From assembly GCF_014633365.1 (NCBI RefSeq), contig NC_068338.1:19850616-19914615 (forward strand): DNA of 64,000 bases, read 5' to 3'. The notes under the pieces were generated by a model, which was given only the letters and a program-made list of their open reading frames with translations, had not been told where the DNA came from and made no database searches. A program made the position numbers and the translations under genes. This document shows positions 12,968 to 24,400 of this stretch, piece by piece (the first letter of the stretch is position 1; every line of letters starts with the position of its first letter). Source of the stretch: Diospyros lotus (Eukaryota; Streptophyta; Magnoliopsida; Ericales; Ebenaceae).

Positions 12968-13655
12968 TAAACTTGCAAATAAGCGAGTCGTTCGGGCTCG
13001 GTTTGGTGTTCAGTTTGAAAAAAATTCGTTCGAATTTGTTTGTAAAAATAAACGAGCCGAGCTTAAGCATAACTTTGAAGATCTTGAACTCAGTAAAACT
13101 CGATTCGTTAGCTCATGAGCACACTCAATTAGAGGCTCGTGAGTAGGCCCGAATAGAAAATCGCGATTAGATATAATAATATATGTACTTATAATATATT
13201 AGATATATATTTTATAAATATATTATTTAACATACATATATATTATTATATACATATCATATTATCACTCTTCCTCTCCCCCCAAGAAACCCATGCTCTA
13301 TGTTCTATCTCTCTTCTCAAGAAACCCTTTTCCTTTTTCTCTCTTTTATTTCTTTTCCCTTCTTTTCTTGTTGCTCTTCTTATGCAACGATTCATTTTCT
13401 TGTTCCTCTTCCTTTCACCTCCTTCCTCTCGTCGTTGCCTCGCCTCTCGTTGCCGCCTCACCTTGCCTCTCATTGTCAATCGTCGTTGCATCATCCATCT
13501 CCATTGCTTATTGTTGTCGTTGCATACCCTTCCTCTTGAGTGTTGCCACCACACAACCTCATCTTCTTTTAGTGGTGGTGAGCCTGAGCTCGATTCGTCA
13601 ATTGAATTAACAAACTAAGTCTGAGCTCAGTTCATGTTAACTGATTGCAACCCTA
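12968..13655. mobile_element. hAT-type non-autonomous DNA transposon
   Basis: A perfect 8-bp direct repeat CTATTACC flanks the segment (12960-12967 and 13656-13663). The ends inside it are inverted and begin TAAACTTGCAA on the left and TAGGGTTGCAA on the right (complement), fitting the hAT end consensus. Subterminal sequence on both sides is full of GAGCTCG/ACTCGATTCG words, a common design in plant hAT derivatives. The core (about 13260-13560) is more GC-rich and pyrimidine-rich and could be captured sequence; it has no recognisable protein. Confidence 0.75.
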
Positions 13656-14890
13656 CTATTACCTTAAGTCTTAGGGGCTTGTGCAAAAAAAAAAAAAAAA
13701 AAAAAAGATTACAAGAGACTAAAAAAAGATTACAAGAGATTAAATAATAGAGTCTCTTAACAAATGGAAAAAACTACACGAGACTAAATTTACCTATATT
13801 TAGTTATAGGATAATTACCTTTAACTTTATAGTTTCTAGAATTAAAATGCACAATTTTATTGATATTAAGAATTGACAACTTTTTTTATACTCTATAATC
13901 AAAATCAAACTAAAAAAATCTTAATCCATAATATTATATTAATATTCCCCTTAAAACTCAAGTTAGTCCAAGAGATGATAAATTTGTTAACAAGATCATG
14001 ACGGTAAAATGTGTCTTAATGAAGATATGAAGGAAAAAAAAGAAGATAGAAGAGTATCACGGAATGAAGTCATATAAAATTTTAACATTTAAAAAATAAG
14101 TCATCATGAAAAATTTGAATAACATTTTGATTGTCACGGGAGATATGATATGATCAAGTGAGATTATCCTCCAAAAGTCATAAAAGTCAAAGAAGTTCAA
14201 ATCTAATATCAATAAAAGCATAATATTTTACCTCACTATTAGAGCAAGTATTGACAATTTACTTCTTGCTACGCTAGAAAACTCGAGAGCCTTTAAGAAA
14301 GAAACAAAAACCAATACTAGAATGTCTATTCATAAGATCACTAGCCTTGTCATCTTTAAAATAGACATTTAATTCGAAGGTAAAGTATGTGTCCTTTAAA
14401 CAATGTTTCTTTTGCATAAACTATATATAATAATGAGTACAACAATGTGCCGACAAAGATTGATTCAACAAACGAATAAGATGGATGGGCGGTATTTGTT
14501 TAAGTAACAATAAGAACTCAATGGCAAGCTTATCTTAAGAAAGAATTGAATTCGGCAAACCAAGTCCAAGCATTGTCGCCTTCAATAACCAGCTCGTCTC
14601 TCACCGTCACCTTATTGCTACATCTGGTGAGCCAGTTGTTGGAAATGGTAGCCGCAAGACGACGACGAGGTTGTAGCAATGAGAGAAGGCGAGGCGGCAA
14701 GGTGGTTGAGATGAAGAATGGCAGTGAGAGGGGCAACGACGGGTGGTCGATTGCAATGGAGAGAAAAGGAGAGAAAGAGAAGAGAGTACACAAAAATTAT
14801 AATATATTGTGATATTTTAATAATATAATATTATAATATATCGTCCTATATACTTCCGTATCAAACTCCATGAGTCATGAATAAAACAAA
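13656..14890. other. Intergenic region upstream of the SnRK1 beta gene
   Basis: It contains a 22-base A homopolymer at 13685-13706 and AT-rich unique-looking sequence. A GC-richer 250-bp patch at 14540-14790 has open frames on both strands but no domain I recognise. Distal promoter elements of the + strand gene that follows may lie here; none is evident. Confidence 0.4.
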
Positions 14891-15243
14891 CTGGAAGGTG
14901 GCGTGGGGGGGAAGGGCGCGTGGGGGTGGGGGGAGCGAAGCGAAGTGCTTCTAATTCTAAAATCGCAACATTATCCTCAGTTCAGTAGTCTCTATCCCCC
15001 TCTCTCTCTCACTCTCTCTCTCTCCCCATGTGTTTTTTTGCGACTTTTCCCAGTTTCTACGTGCGAGACTTCTTGGCCGGGTTTGCAAAAACCACCGTTC
15101 AGCAACCGCTTCCTCCGCTCCAAGCCGTAACCGCCACCGCCACCGCTTCCTTCTTAACTCTCTCTGTCTCTCTCTGTATACATATACATATATAGAGACT
15201 CTCGTACGCCTTGTCTTTGGCATTTGGGGCAGGGCGAGCAGAT
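14891..15243 (+). promoter_or_regulatory. Promoter and 5' leader of the SnRK1 beta-subunit gene
   Basis: A G-rich block (14895-14940) is followed by CT microsatellites (14998-15026 and 15160-15178) and a GC-rich, CG-containing leader up to the ATG at 15244. CT-rich leaders are typical of plant housekeeping genes. A TATA-like TACATATATAG is at 15184-15196. If used it would give a leader under 30 bases, so a start near the first CT tract seems more likely. The transcription start cannot be fixed from sequence. Confidence 0.5.
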
Positions 15244-15453
15244 ATGGGCAATGCGAACGGAAGAGAGGATGGAGCCAATGGCGGCCCCCTCCATGAAAGC
15301 GGTGATCCTTCCGAAACCAGGAGATCCAACGGTGATTTGCTCAACAACTCGCGTCCTCCTCCTCCGGTTCGCGCGGTTTCTTCCCATTCGATGGCCAATT
15401 CGCCGCCGGGGAGCCCCCCCCTCTCGCGATCCCCTCTCAACTTCGCACCTCAG
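15244..15453 (+). CDS. KINB1: SnRK1 beta, exon 1 (residues 1-70)
   Basis: The exon encodes the myristoylation motif and the low-complexity Ser/Pro-rich N-terminal arm, including [12 protein letters not shown] (residues 53-64) and the conserved NFAPQ (66-70) that precedes the exon junction in the family. The donor is CAG|GTTTCC at 15454. The ATG is the first in frame with the conserved MGN start, and upstream sequence is leader-like. Confidence 0.9.
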
Positions 15454-18400
15454 GTTTCCCCTTCCTTCCTTCGTTGCTTTGCATTGATCTAGAGTTTCTC
15501 TTTTATTCCACAATATCTTTTGTCAAATTACAGTTCGAAATCGCAAATTCCAAATGCCTCAAAGTCTCGAAATTCTCATGCTCATGGATGATTTACTTGT
15601 CCCTTCCTAGTCTTTCAAAGACTTTTCCGTTATTTTTATACATTTATATTTTAATCAAGAATATATTTGCTGGGTTAAATTAGATTTCTGTGGATTTACT
15701 TCTTCTTCATCCGAGTATGTAAATGATTGAACAAATGAAGGTCATTTCATCCAATGGCGCTATCATTCTTTTGTTCAAGAATCTGTTTCCTTATCTTTTA
15801 TGGAATGATCTGATTGCTTTTACGGGGGACTGGCAGCTGTTGCATATTGTTTTTGCTTGGAGTAGCTCGTCAACTCTAGCACCCTGCTGCTACATGAAGT
15901 ATCGGAATGCTTCTTTCTGTCAGCAAGACGTTAGAACCAATGGCACATGTCACTTTTGATTAGCGTAACACTGCATTAAAGTTCATTTGGTTGTCTTCTC
16001 TAAAGAGTGGAGGTTATGAAGTTCTCTGTTCTGGTCCTTTGATTGAAGATAGAATGGGAGTGGTTTAGAATTTAATGATGTGAATGGGTTTCTTGGGACA
16101 TACATTGTCACCTAATTTTCTTTAATGAACCTTTTGAAAGGGAAAATATCATAAGGAAATAAGCTGATCAGAGAAATAACTTTTGCCTTCTGTGGTAGAA
16201 CATTTCTGCTTCTGATCCTAGTTCAGAATGTTGCATTTGTCTAGAATGAATGTATCATAAAATGCATTTCTGGTTTTGGGGATCCTAATATTGAAAGGAC
16301 AAATTTAGCTTAGTGGTCCATCTACATCAGTAACCTGTTATGTATTTTCTCATTTCGATGAATGCATGAGATAGTATACACAATGATATGAACAGAAACT
16401 CGTTACTTCAGGTATGTCAGCAATGTGATATAAACAGACGCTAGGTATGTCAGCTACGTCCCACCATGGGACTAAACTTCTTTCCCTTGGAAGCTTTTGA
16501 ACGGATGCTGATTAATTAACCTATTTATCCTTTATTCCATGGCTCCATTTCCACAATCTAAGAATTGGTCTTTATAGTTAATTGGTCATTCACTGCTGCT
16601 GAAACCTTTAATGGAAGACATTAAATAGGTCACCGAAGGGGCATGTGGTGATAAGAGCAGGCCTGTCACGTACCTAGGCTGCTGACCTTTTATTTTGTTG
16701 CTGTGTTTGTAATTCATAGCTGTAATTGTAATTTTGGAGGGAATTAGCTTGCTGGTAGAATGTTCCAGCAATGTGAGTTGTATGCAAGTAGTTAGACAAG
16801 TTGAACTGATTCTAGAAGGGGCTTGGCAACCGTTTTGGTGCCATGCCCAAGCTGAGACAGTATGAGAGGACTGGCCCAGCTCATTTGAACTTTATGAATT
16901 GATAATTGAATCAGTCATTTCCCTCTCAATTCTCTCGTTTTCTCTCCCTTGATTCTCTAATTCCACTCTCCCTCCCACATTCTTGTGTAATTCTCTCTTT
17001 CAATCAAAGAGAATTCTCCTTGTTAGATCATGGATCTGACATCTTGGTATCAGAACAAGTTCCTAGCCAATGTTCACGAAGAGATTAGACAATGGTTGAC
17101 AGTACAAGGATGAGGCAAATGGAGGTGCAGATATAGCAAGTGATTGCTTCAGTGGCGGAGATTCAAACTTGGGTGGAAACGATGGAGGAGAAGATTGGTC
17201 GACGGTGGACTAGAAATTGGAGGTGATTACAGAGAAGTTCAAGGGAGACATGTGAGATCAGATCAGGGAAGAAATGCGGGAGATGTGTGATCAAGGCAAT
17301 GTGTTGCGCGACCAATTGCAGAAATTCATGATCATGTTCTTCGTCCAACATCAGGTAAGGATCTCACCTGATTTTCCCCCTAAGGAACGTTCGGAGCCAA
17401 TTCTACTGGGAATTGGTACTAGTAATTAGAATGCTAGATCATCGGTGTTTGAAGTGGATTCGGCCATGGTGGAGGAGAATGTATTGGAGAGAAGGCAAGA
17501 AGGGCCTCTTTCTCCACACCATTTTGGATTTTCGGTGCCTAAGCTGGAGCTACCAGAGTTCAAGGGACAAAAACCTTGATGGTGGATCAGGCGATGCGAG
17601 AAAATGTTTGGAATCCACCAGGTAGTAGAGAACTAGAGGGTGGCCTTGGCTTTGACCTACCTAAATGATGCGAGGGACATATGGTTCCAGGGGTGATCCA
17701 AGGTTAGGGAGACCTATAATTGGGATGAATTCTCTAAAGGATTGTGTGAGAGGTTCAGGGACAGAGGCATGATGGATGTAGTAGAGGAATTCAATTGCTT
17801 AAGGTAGGAAGGAACAGTAATAGAATACTAGATGAAATTCGAGGAGGTGAAGTCCCAAATGCTAAGCAGAAACCCCTACATGACAGAGGAGTATTTTTGT
17901 GTCTAGTTTCGTGGGAGGTTTGAACGATGAATTGAGATTGGCCGTGAAGGTATTGAAGCCCAAAACAGTACAATAGGCAGTAGGAGGAGCCTCTTTACAG
18001 GAGATGACATTTGAGGAACTAATGAGGAAGCAAAGGGGGCAGAACAGAGGAGGGGTGCAATGAGTGATGTAGTATGGGGGTAAATTAGCCGGGAGGGAAC
18101 CCTTGAAGACAAGGAACATAGGTCTAGTATCAAGCATTACCACCAGCAAGGCCAAGTCTACAATCTAGGGACAAACTTATTGAATAGAGGAGGCAAGCAA
18201 GGCTATGCTTCAAGTGTGGGGATACTCCCCAGGGTATCAGTGTAGGAAGCAACTGTTGTTATTAGAAAGAGAAGAAGAGGAAGAGGAGGAAGACTTACCG
18301 ATGATAGAAGATATGAGGGAAGAGGATAATGGAGCCATTTCTCTACATGCCATTAAAGGGGTGGCTAGTAGCAAAATAATTAAAGTTGAGGGAAGAGTCC

Positions 18401-21400
18401 AAGAAGGCACCCTTATGGTATTGATCGACAGTGGGAGTACCCACAGTTTTATTAATGAAAGTACTGCAAAGAAAATGAAGTGTCCATTGGTTAGTACACA
18501 ACCACTTTCAGTGATTGTGGCCAACTGGAATAGGGTGATAAGCAAGTCAGCTTGCTTAGGATTTTGCTGGGAGATGCAGGGTGAAGTGTTTGAAGCTAAT
18601 ATGAGATTGTTGAAGCTGGGAGGGTGTCACATAGTGTTGGGGGTCGATTGGATGAAGGGGGTGAGTCTAGTCAGTTTTGATTTCAATAAAATGGAATTGT
18701 CCCTAGAGAAGGAAGGGAGGAGGGTGATCCTCCAAGGGAATATGGAAACATGGTCATGTAAATTGATCAAGGGGAAGAAGTTGCATTAGTTTCTCTGGAA
18801 GAAAATGTCCTAAGTGGCTCAGTTGTTTTCAATTGAGGCCAAGGAAGAATGGGGGAGTAGTGAGGAAACAGAAGGGAATTACTCAAGAACTAGCCAGAAT
18901 CAGCCACAAGCAATATGGTAGGTATCTGATTTGACCTTACTTGAGTTGTTATTGGTTGAATATCACGACTTATTTGTCAAACCTAAGTCTTTACCACCTG
19001 AGCAACCCTTAGACCATTCTATTCCCCTTCGACCAAACATTGAACCTGTCAACATAAGGTCCTATTGATACCCTCCTAAATTGAAAACATAAATTGAAAG
19101 ATTGATTAGGGACATGCTTTCCAAATCAATTATCAAGCCAAGTCGTAGTCCTTTTGCCTCTTTTGTCATTTTTAGTAAAAAAAAAAAGAAGATGGGACAT
19201 AACATTTTTGTGTTGATTACAGACAACTAAACGCCATTACCGTTAAGGGAAAATTCCCAATACCTATCATTGAAGACCTGCTTGATGAGCTCAAACACGT
19301 CTCAATCTTTCCCAAACTTGACCTATGCTCAAGTTACCTTCAAATAAGAATGAACCCATCTGATATTCCAAAACTGCTTTCAGGACACACCATGGCCACT
19401 TTGAGTTCACTATAATGCCATTTGGCCTCATTAACACCCCTACCACCTTCCAAGCACTAGTGAGCCAAATTTTTGAACCCTATCTCAAAAAGTTTGTCTT
19501 GGTATTCTTTGATGATATGTTGATATATAGTTCTTCCTTTGACAAACATCTAGAGCACCTTAGGACTACTTTTCAGGTCTTGTGATTCAATCGGTTGTAC
19601 CTCAAAATGTCTAAGTGTGCTTTTGCACAAGTACAAATTGAGTATTTGGGACATTATATCTAAAGAAGGTGTTGGAACTGACCCTAAGAAGATTGAGGCC
19701 ATCACTGCCTGTCCTAAGCCTACTAATATCCGAGCATTGAGGGGGTTCTTGGGGCTTACAGGTATTGTAGAAAGTTTGTGAAGAACAACATCAACGAACC
19801 ATTAATTGACCAATTGAGGAAGGAAGGATTTAAATGGGACCAAAGGGTTGAGGATGATGTTTTGCCTTTGATATGGTTTTGATGATAAAATTATCTTGTT
19901 AATAGTTATTAGCTTGGTGCTCCAAATTACTTTTATATGTTCTATTAAGCACCAAAATGAAAATTAATTTCATCATGCAATCCAATGTCAAAAATCAATT
20001 TCACATACATCATTACAATGGAAAATCGGTTTCATACACTTTGCCAACATGATCATCAAACAAACTATATTCTTATACATGGAAATTTGCAAATATAAGT
20101 CTTATGATAAATCCCCTAAATGATTTTCAAAAGTTTGCTTTGAACCGTTGGACAAAATGGATTAAGATGAAGCAAAACTTTTCAAAGGAAAAAGGGCCAT
20201 CTGTCGACCGGTTATGGAAACTTGTTAACCATTTTGCAAATTTGGCCCAAACTATCAATAGATTGGAAGAGACTGTCGACCGTTCTTGTTGAAAGGCTTC
20301 TGGCTATCGACTGTTTGCCTTAGGGTTGTTGACTAGCAGAATGCTTGTTCTTAATGTCTTGAAATTTGCCTCGAATCTGTCGATCGTTCTGCTATGAACT
20401 GTTGATCGACAGAATGCTTTTATTTAACTAGTCAATCGTTTTCTTTGAACCTGTTGACCGTTTTTGTCACAGGTCTCTCTAACAGTTAGTTTTGCAGGCT
20501 CCAACGGTCACAAACGACTAGTTGGTTTCAAAGCTTTTTGGATGCCTATAAATATAGCAAAAGGATGCTCTTGAGAAGGCTAATGAAGAAGAATAAATTC
20601 ATTTGAGCTTACATTTGAATTCATAGTACTTGGGCTTTCATTTTTGTCTCAAAAAGGCTTTGAACTTTATTTGTTTCATTTTATTCAAACCTTTGTATTT
20701 TTGTTGAGAGACATTTGTAACTGAGAGACTCATCTCTCAAATTATCTCCAATTGTATCATTTCTTGTATTTCCTAACTTGTGTTGCTAGAGAGCCTACTT
20801 TGATAATAGGGGGTTGTAATTTCCTAGCAAGTGTGCTAGAGGGCCTACTTGGGATCAAGTAGGAGGTTTAGTGGATTGTTTGAAAATCCTTAGTGAGGAG
20901 CTAAGGGAGTGGATGTAGGCCATTTGGCTGAACCATTATAAATCTTGTGTCCCTCTTGCATTCATTTTAATTGTGTTTATGCTTTCATTTCACTTTTTGT
21001 AAATCATTCTTCAAAACCTCCGAAGAAATTTTAAATTTGTCAATTTTCCAATTCACCCCCCTCTTGAGTTTTGGTGCCATAGCTATTCAATCTCAATAGA
21101 GGCAGCATTTGAGCAACTTAAGAGGGCCATGAGTGAGGTAGCAGTGCTAGGGCTATTAGATTTCAGCAAGCCTTTCACCCTAGAGACTGATGCTAATGGG
21201 GTAGGCATAGGGGCAGTCCTATCTTAGGAGAGTAGGCCTTTGGCTTTTCTTAACCAAGCCTTGAGCCCTAGGCATCTAGGGCTCAATATCTATGACAAGG
21301 AGCTCTTGACAGTGTTGATTGCAGTGGAAAAGTGAAGACATTATTTAGAGGGGGGTAGGTTCATCATTAAAATTGACCACGAGAGTCTCAAGTTTATTTT

Positions 21401-24400
21401 ACAATAGAAACTACACTCTCATCTCCAAAAGAAGGGTATGGCAAAGTTGATGGGACTAGATTATGTGATATAGTTTAGAAGGAGAAAGGAGAATGTGGTT
21501 GTGGATGCTTTATCTTGCTGCTAGGAAGGAAAGGCATTGGCTACTATCACATTAGTGGTACCAGATTGGTTCTAGGAGGTAATTGAGAGTTATCAGCAAG
21601 GAGCATGGGCCAGAGAGTTATTAGAACAGCTAAGCTAGAATGGGAATTATAGGCTAGGCTATGCCCTAACAAATGGATTGATCAGATACAAAGGAAGGTT
21701 GGTGATTGGGGAAAGTATGGCACTGAGGAATCAAATCCTTTAGTCACTCCACAACTCCTCATTAGGGGGTCATTTGGGGATTCGGAACACATATAGGAGG
21801 GTGAGACAAATTTTTTATTGGCCACAGCTCAAGAAATTTGTAATAGAATTTGTAATGACGTGTGCAAGAGATGCAAACATGAGACCGTGGCTCAATCGGG
21901 CTTACTACATCCACTGTCCATTCCAGAAGAGGCCTGGACCAATGTGACCATGGATTTCATTGAGGTGTTAGTGAGGTCCGAGGGAAAGGATTGCATCCTA
22001 GTAGTAGTGGACTGATTCACTAAATTCAGCCACTTTATAGGCCTATCCCACCCTTTCATAGCTCAGGATGTTGCGAGGGTTTTCTTGGATAATGTAGTAA
22101 AGATGCATGGGGTACCACAATTGATCGTGTCAAACAGGGATAAGGTCTTTACCAGCTCGTTTTGGAAGGAATTGCTAAGGTCCCTTGGCACCAAGTTACA
22201 TATGTCTATTGCCTATCATCCACAAACAGATGGGTAGTCGGAGAGGGTTAATCAGTACCTGGAATCCTACCTAAGGTGTTTATGTTTTATGCAGCCAAGA
22301 GGGTGGCACAAATGGTTATCAATGGCCCAGTGGTGGTATAACTCATGTCACCACAGTTCCATAAACATGACTCCCTTCGAGGCTTTATATGGTTATAAAC
22401 TAACGTTACTACTGGTCGTAGGGGAGCCAACGACAGTGGCAGAAGTGGGGGCTTACATGTAGCAAAGGTAGGAGGTCTTAAGGTTATTGAAGACTGAGCT
22501 AGCAAAGGCTCAAAATCGAATGAAACAAATGGCTGACCGGAGGAGGAGTGAAAGGGAATTTGCAGAAGGAGAGGAGGTGTACCTGAAGCTAAGCCACCAA
22601 CACCTCAAGACCCTGACCAAGCAACCGGTATCTAAATTGAGTCCCAGGTTTTATGGTCCCTACCTAGTGCTTGCAAGGGTAGGACCAGTGGCCTACTGCC
22701 TACAGCTACCAGAGTGCCCCAGCCCCGCACTTCCTCCTAGCATCAGGGAGGAAGCAGAACCTGTTGTTCCTACAACAATATTAGACAGAAGAATCATCTA
22801 CAGACAAGGGGCACCAATTACTCAGGTGTTGGTCAAGTGGTCCTCACACCTGAGAATATTTGCTTGATCTATTGAGGCAATTTCCTAATTCGGCCAGCCT
22901 ACTGCACATTTCTAGAGGACAAGAAATGATTGAAGGAGGGCGTAGCTGTCACGTACCTAGGCTGCTGACCTTTTATTTTGTTGAGGTGTTTGTAATTCGT
23001 AGCTATAATTGTAATTTTGGAGGGAATTAGCTTGCTGGTAGAATGTTCCAGCAATGCTAGTTGTATGCAAGTAGTTAGACAAGTTGAACTGATTCTAGAA
23101 GGGGCTTGGCAAGCGTTTTGGCGCCAACCCCAAGCTGAGGCAGTATAAGAGGACTGACCCAGCTCATTTGAACTTTACGAATTGATAATTGAATCAGTCA
23201 TTTCCTTCTTAGTTCTCTTGTTTTCTCTCCCTCTCTCAGACTTCTCTCCCTCAATTCTCTAATTCTACTCTCCCTCCCACATTCCCGCGTAATTCTCTCT
23301 TTCAATCAGAGAGAATTCTCCTTGTCAGATCGTGGATCTGACAAGGCCCTACTTCTCCCCTACTTCTCAGTAAGAGTTATCTGCCTCGTTGGTCTATAGG
23401 TTAACAAAAACTCAAAATCTTAGTATCAATTTTTTGGGGGATTGTAACAAAGGACAAGAATAGTAAAGGAGCAAAAATAGTGATTGGAGAAGTACATTTT
23501 GGTACTAATTGAGATGTGGTTAGTTTTAAATGATAGTTAGGCATGTTATGTCAACAATCAAAGTAACTCAATTGGGCTGTCAAAGAGTTGATCACCTGAA
23601 TTTATTGCTCCTTTGCATATACCTAGGGGTTCCCTTACTAACTCTTTATGGGGACTCAATAGATAAAATTGGGTTAGGTTGTTAGGATCTCTCCTGTCTA
23701 GTCCTTTGTGTTTTTTAAGGGCCCATAGTTGATCTGTGATTGATTGCACATTTGTTTGTTGCACAACAAATAATTGATCTCGTGTTATATTGCCATTAGC
23801 CCAAACAGTCGCGTGCATGGTTGATTATGATATTATTAGTACCAAAGGGACTCATCTAAAAGGAAGGAAATAGTTGTCATTCCCCTTCATGGGGTTATAC
23901 TACCAAGGTCCCACTATACTTTCAACATGAATCAAGATTATCACAATTTCCTTCATTCACTCTTGGCCTTTTGAGTCTACATAATTGATCTTAATTGATT
24001 CCTATAGTCAATATGAATCAACATTGTCACAGTTTCCATATTTTATTCTCTGTTTTCCCCACCTCTTCCACAGCAGTCTTCTTTCTTATCCAATCATCAT
24101 CCTAATGAACAGTTCCACCTCTCTCTCTCTCTATCTCTCTATGCTCCATCCATCCTCCCATGCACGCAAAATATAAGGTTATTGGTGTTTAATAGTGGAA
24201 TAGAAAAAGTAGACATCCAGTTTATTTTTGTTTCCTGAGTTTCCTAAATAAAGAAAAAGAAGCCATCAATTTTGGGGAAGAAGAGAATAGGAGGAGAGGT
24301 GAAGAGGAAAAGGACAAAGAGAGCACATATAGTTGGAGGCTTGGGGCTAAGCGTCTTGCTATGTGAACCCCTGTTCTCCTCTTCCTCTTGTCTTTCTACA

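Larger units (their letters stand above)
16664..23343 (+). mobile_element. Ty3/gypsy retrotransposon, complete but degenerate
   Basis: Two LTRs (16664-17041 and 22947-23343) begin TGTCACGTACCTAGG and end GATCTGACA. A perfect 5-bp target duplication AGGCC flanks the element (16659-16663 and 23344-23348). The primer-binding site TTGGTATCAGAACAA (17044-17058) resembles the initiator-tRNA-Met type. A purine-rich GAAGGAGGG precedes the 3' LTR. Gag, protease, RT, RNase H and integrase remnants follow in gypsy order. The C-terminal residues after integrase resemble a truncated chromodomain, and short LTRs fit the Reina-type chromoviruses (inference). Stops and frameshifts make it inactive. An LTR-like 1.24-kb block is nested between RT and RNase H. 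Confidence 0.93.

Noticed and set aside
13246..13618. Overlapping frames on both strands as genes
   Set aside because: All are low in complexity (S/F/L- or R/E/K-rich), from a pyrimidine-rich patch inside the hAT element.
15099..15513. Antisense frames opposite exon 1 of the SnRK1 beta gene
   Set aside because: They are shadows of the GC-rich leader and exon 1, with no domain of their own.
23558..23818. 86-codon - strand frame after the gypsy element
   Set aside because: No recognised domain or supporting signal; located in intron sequence.
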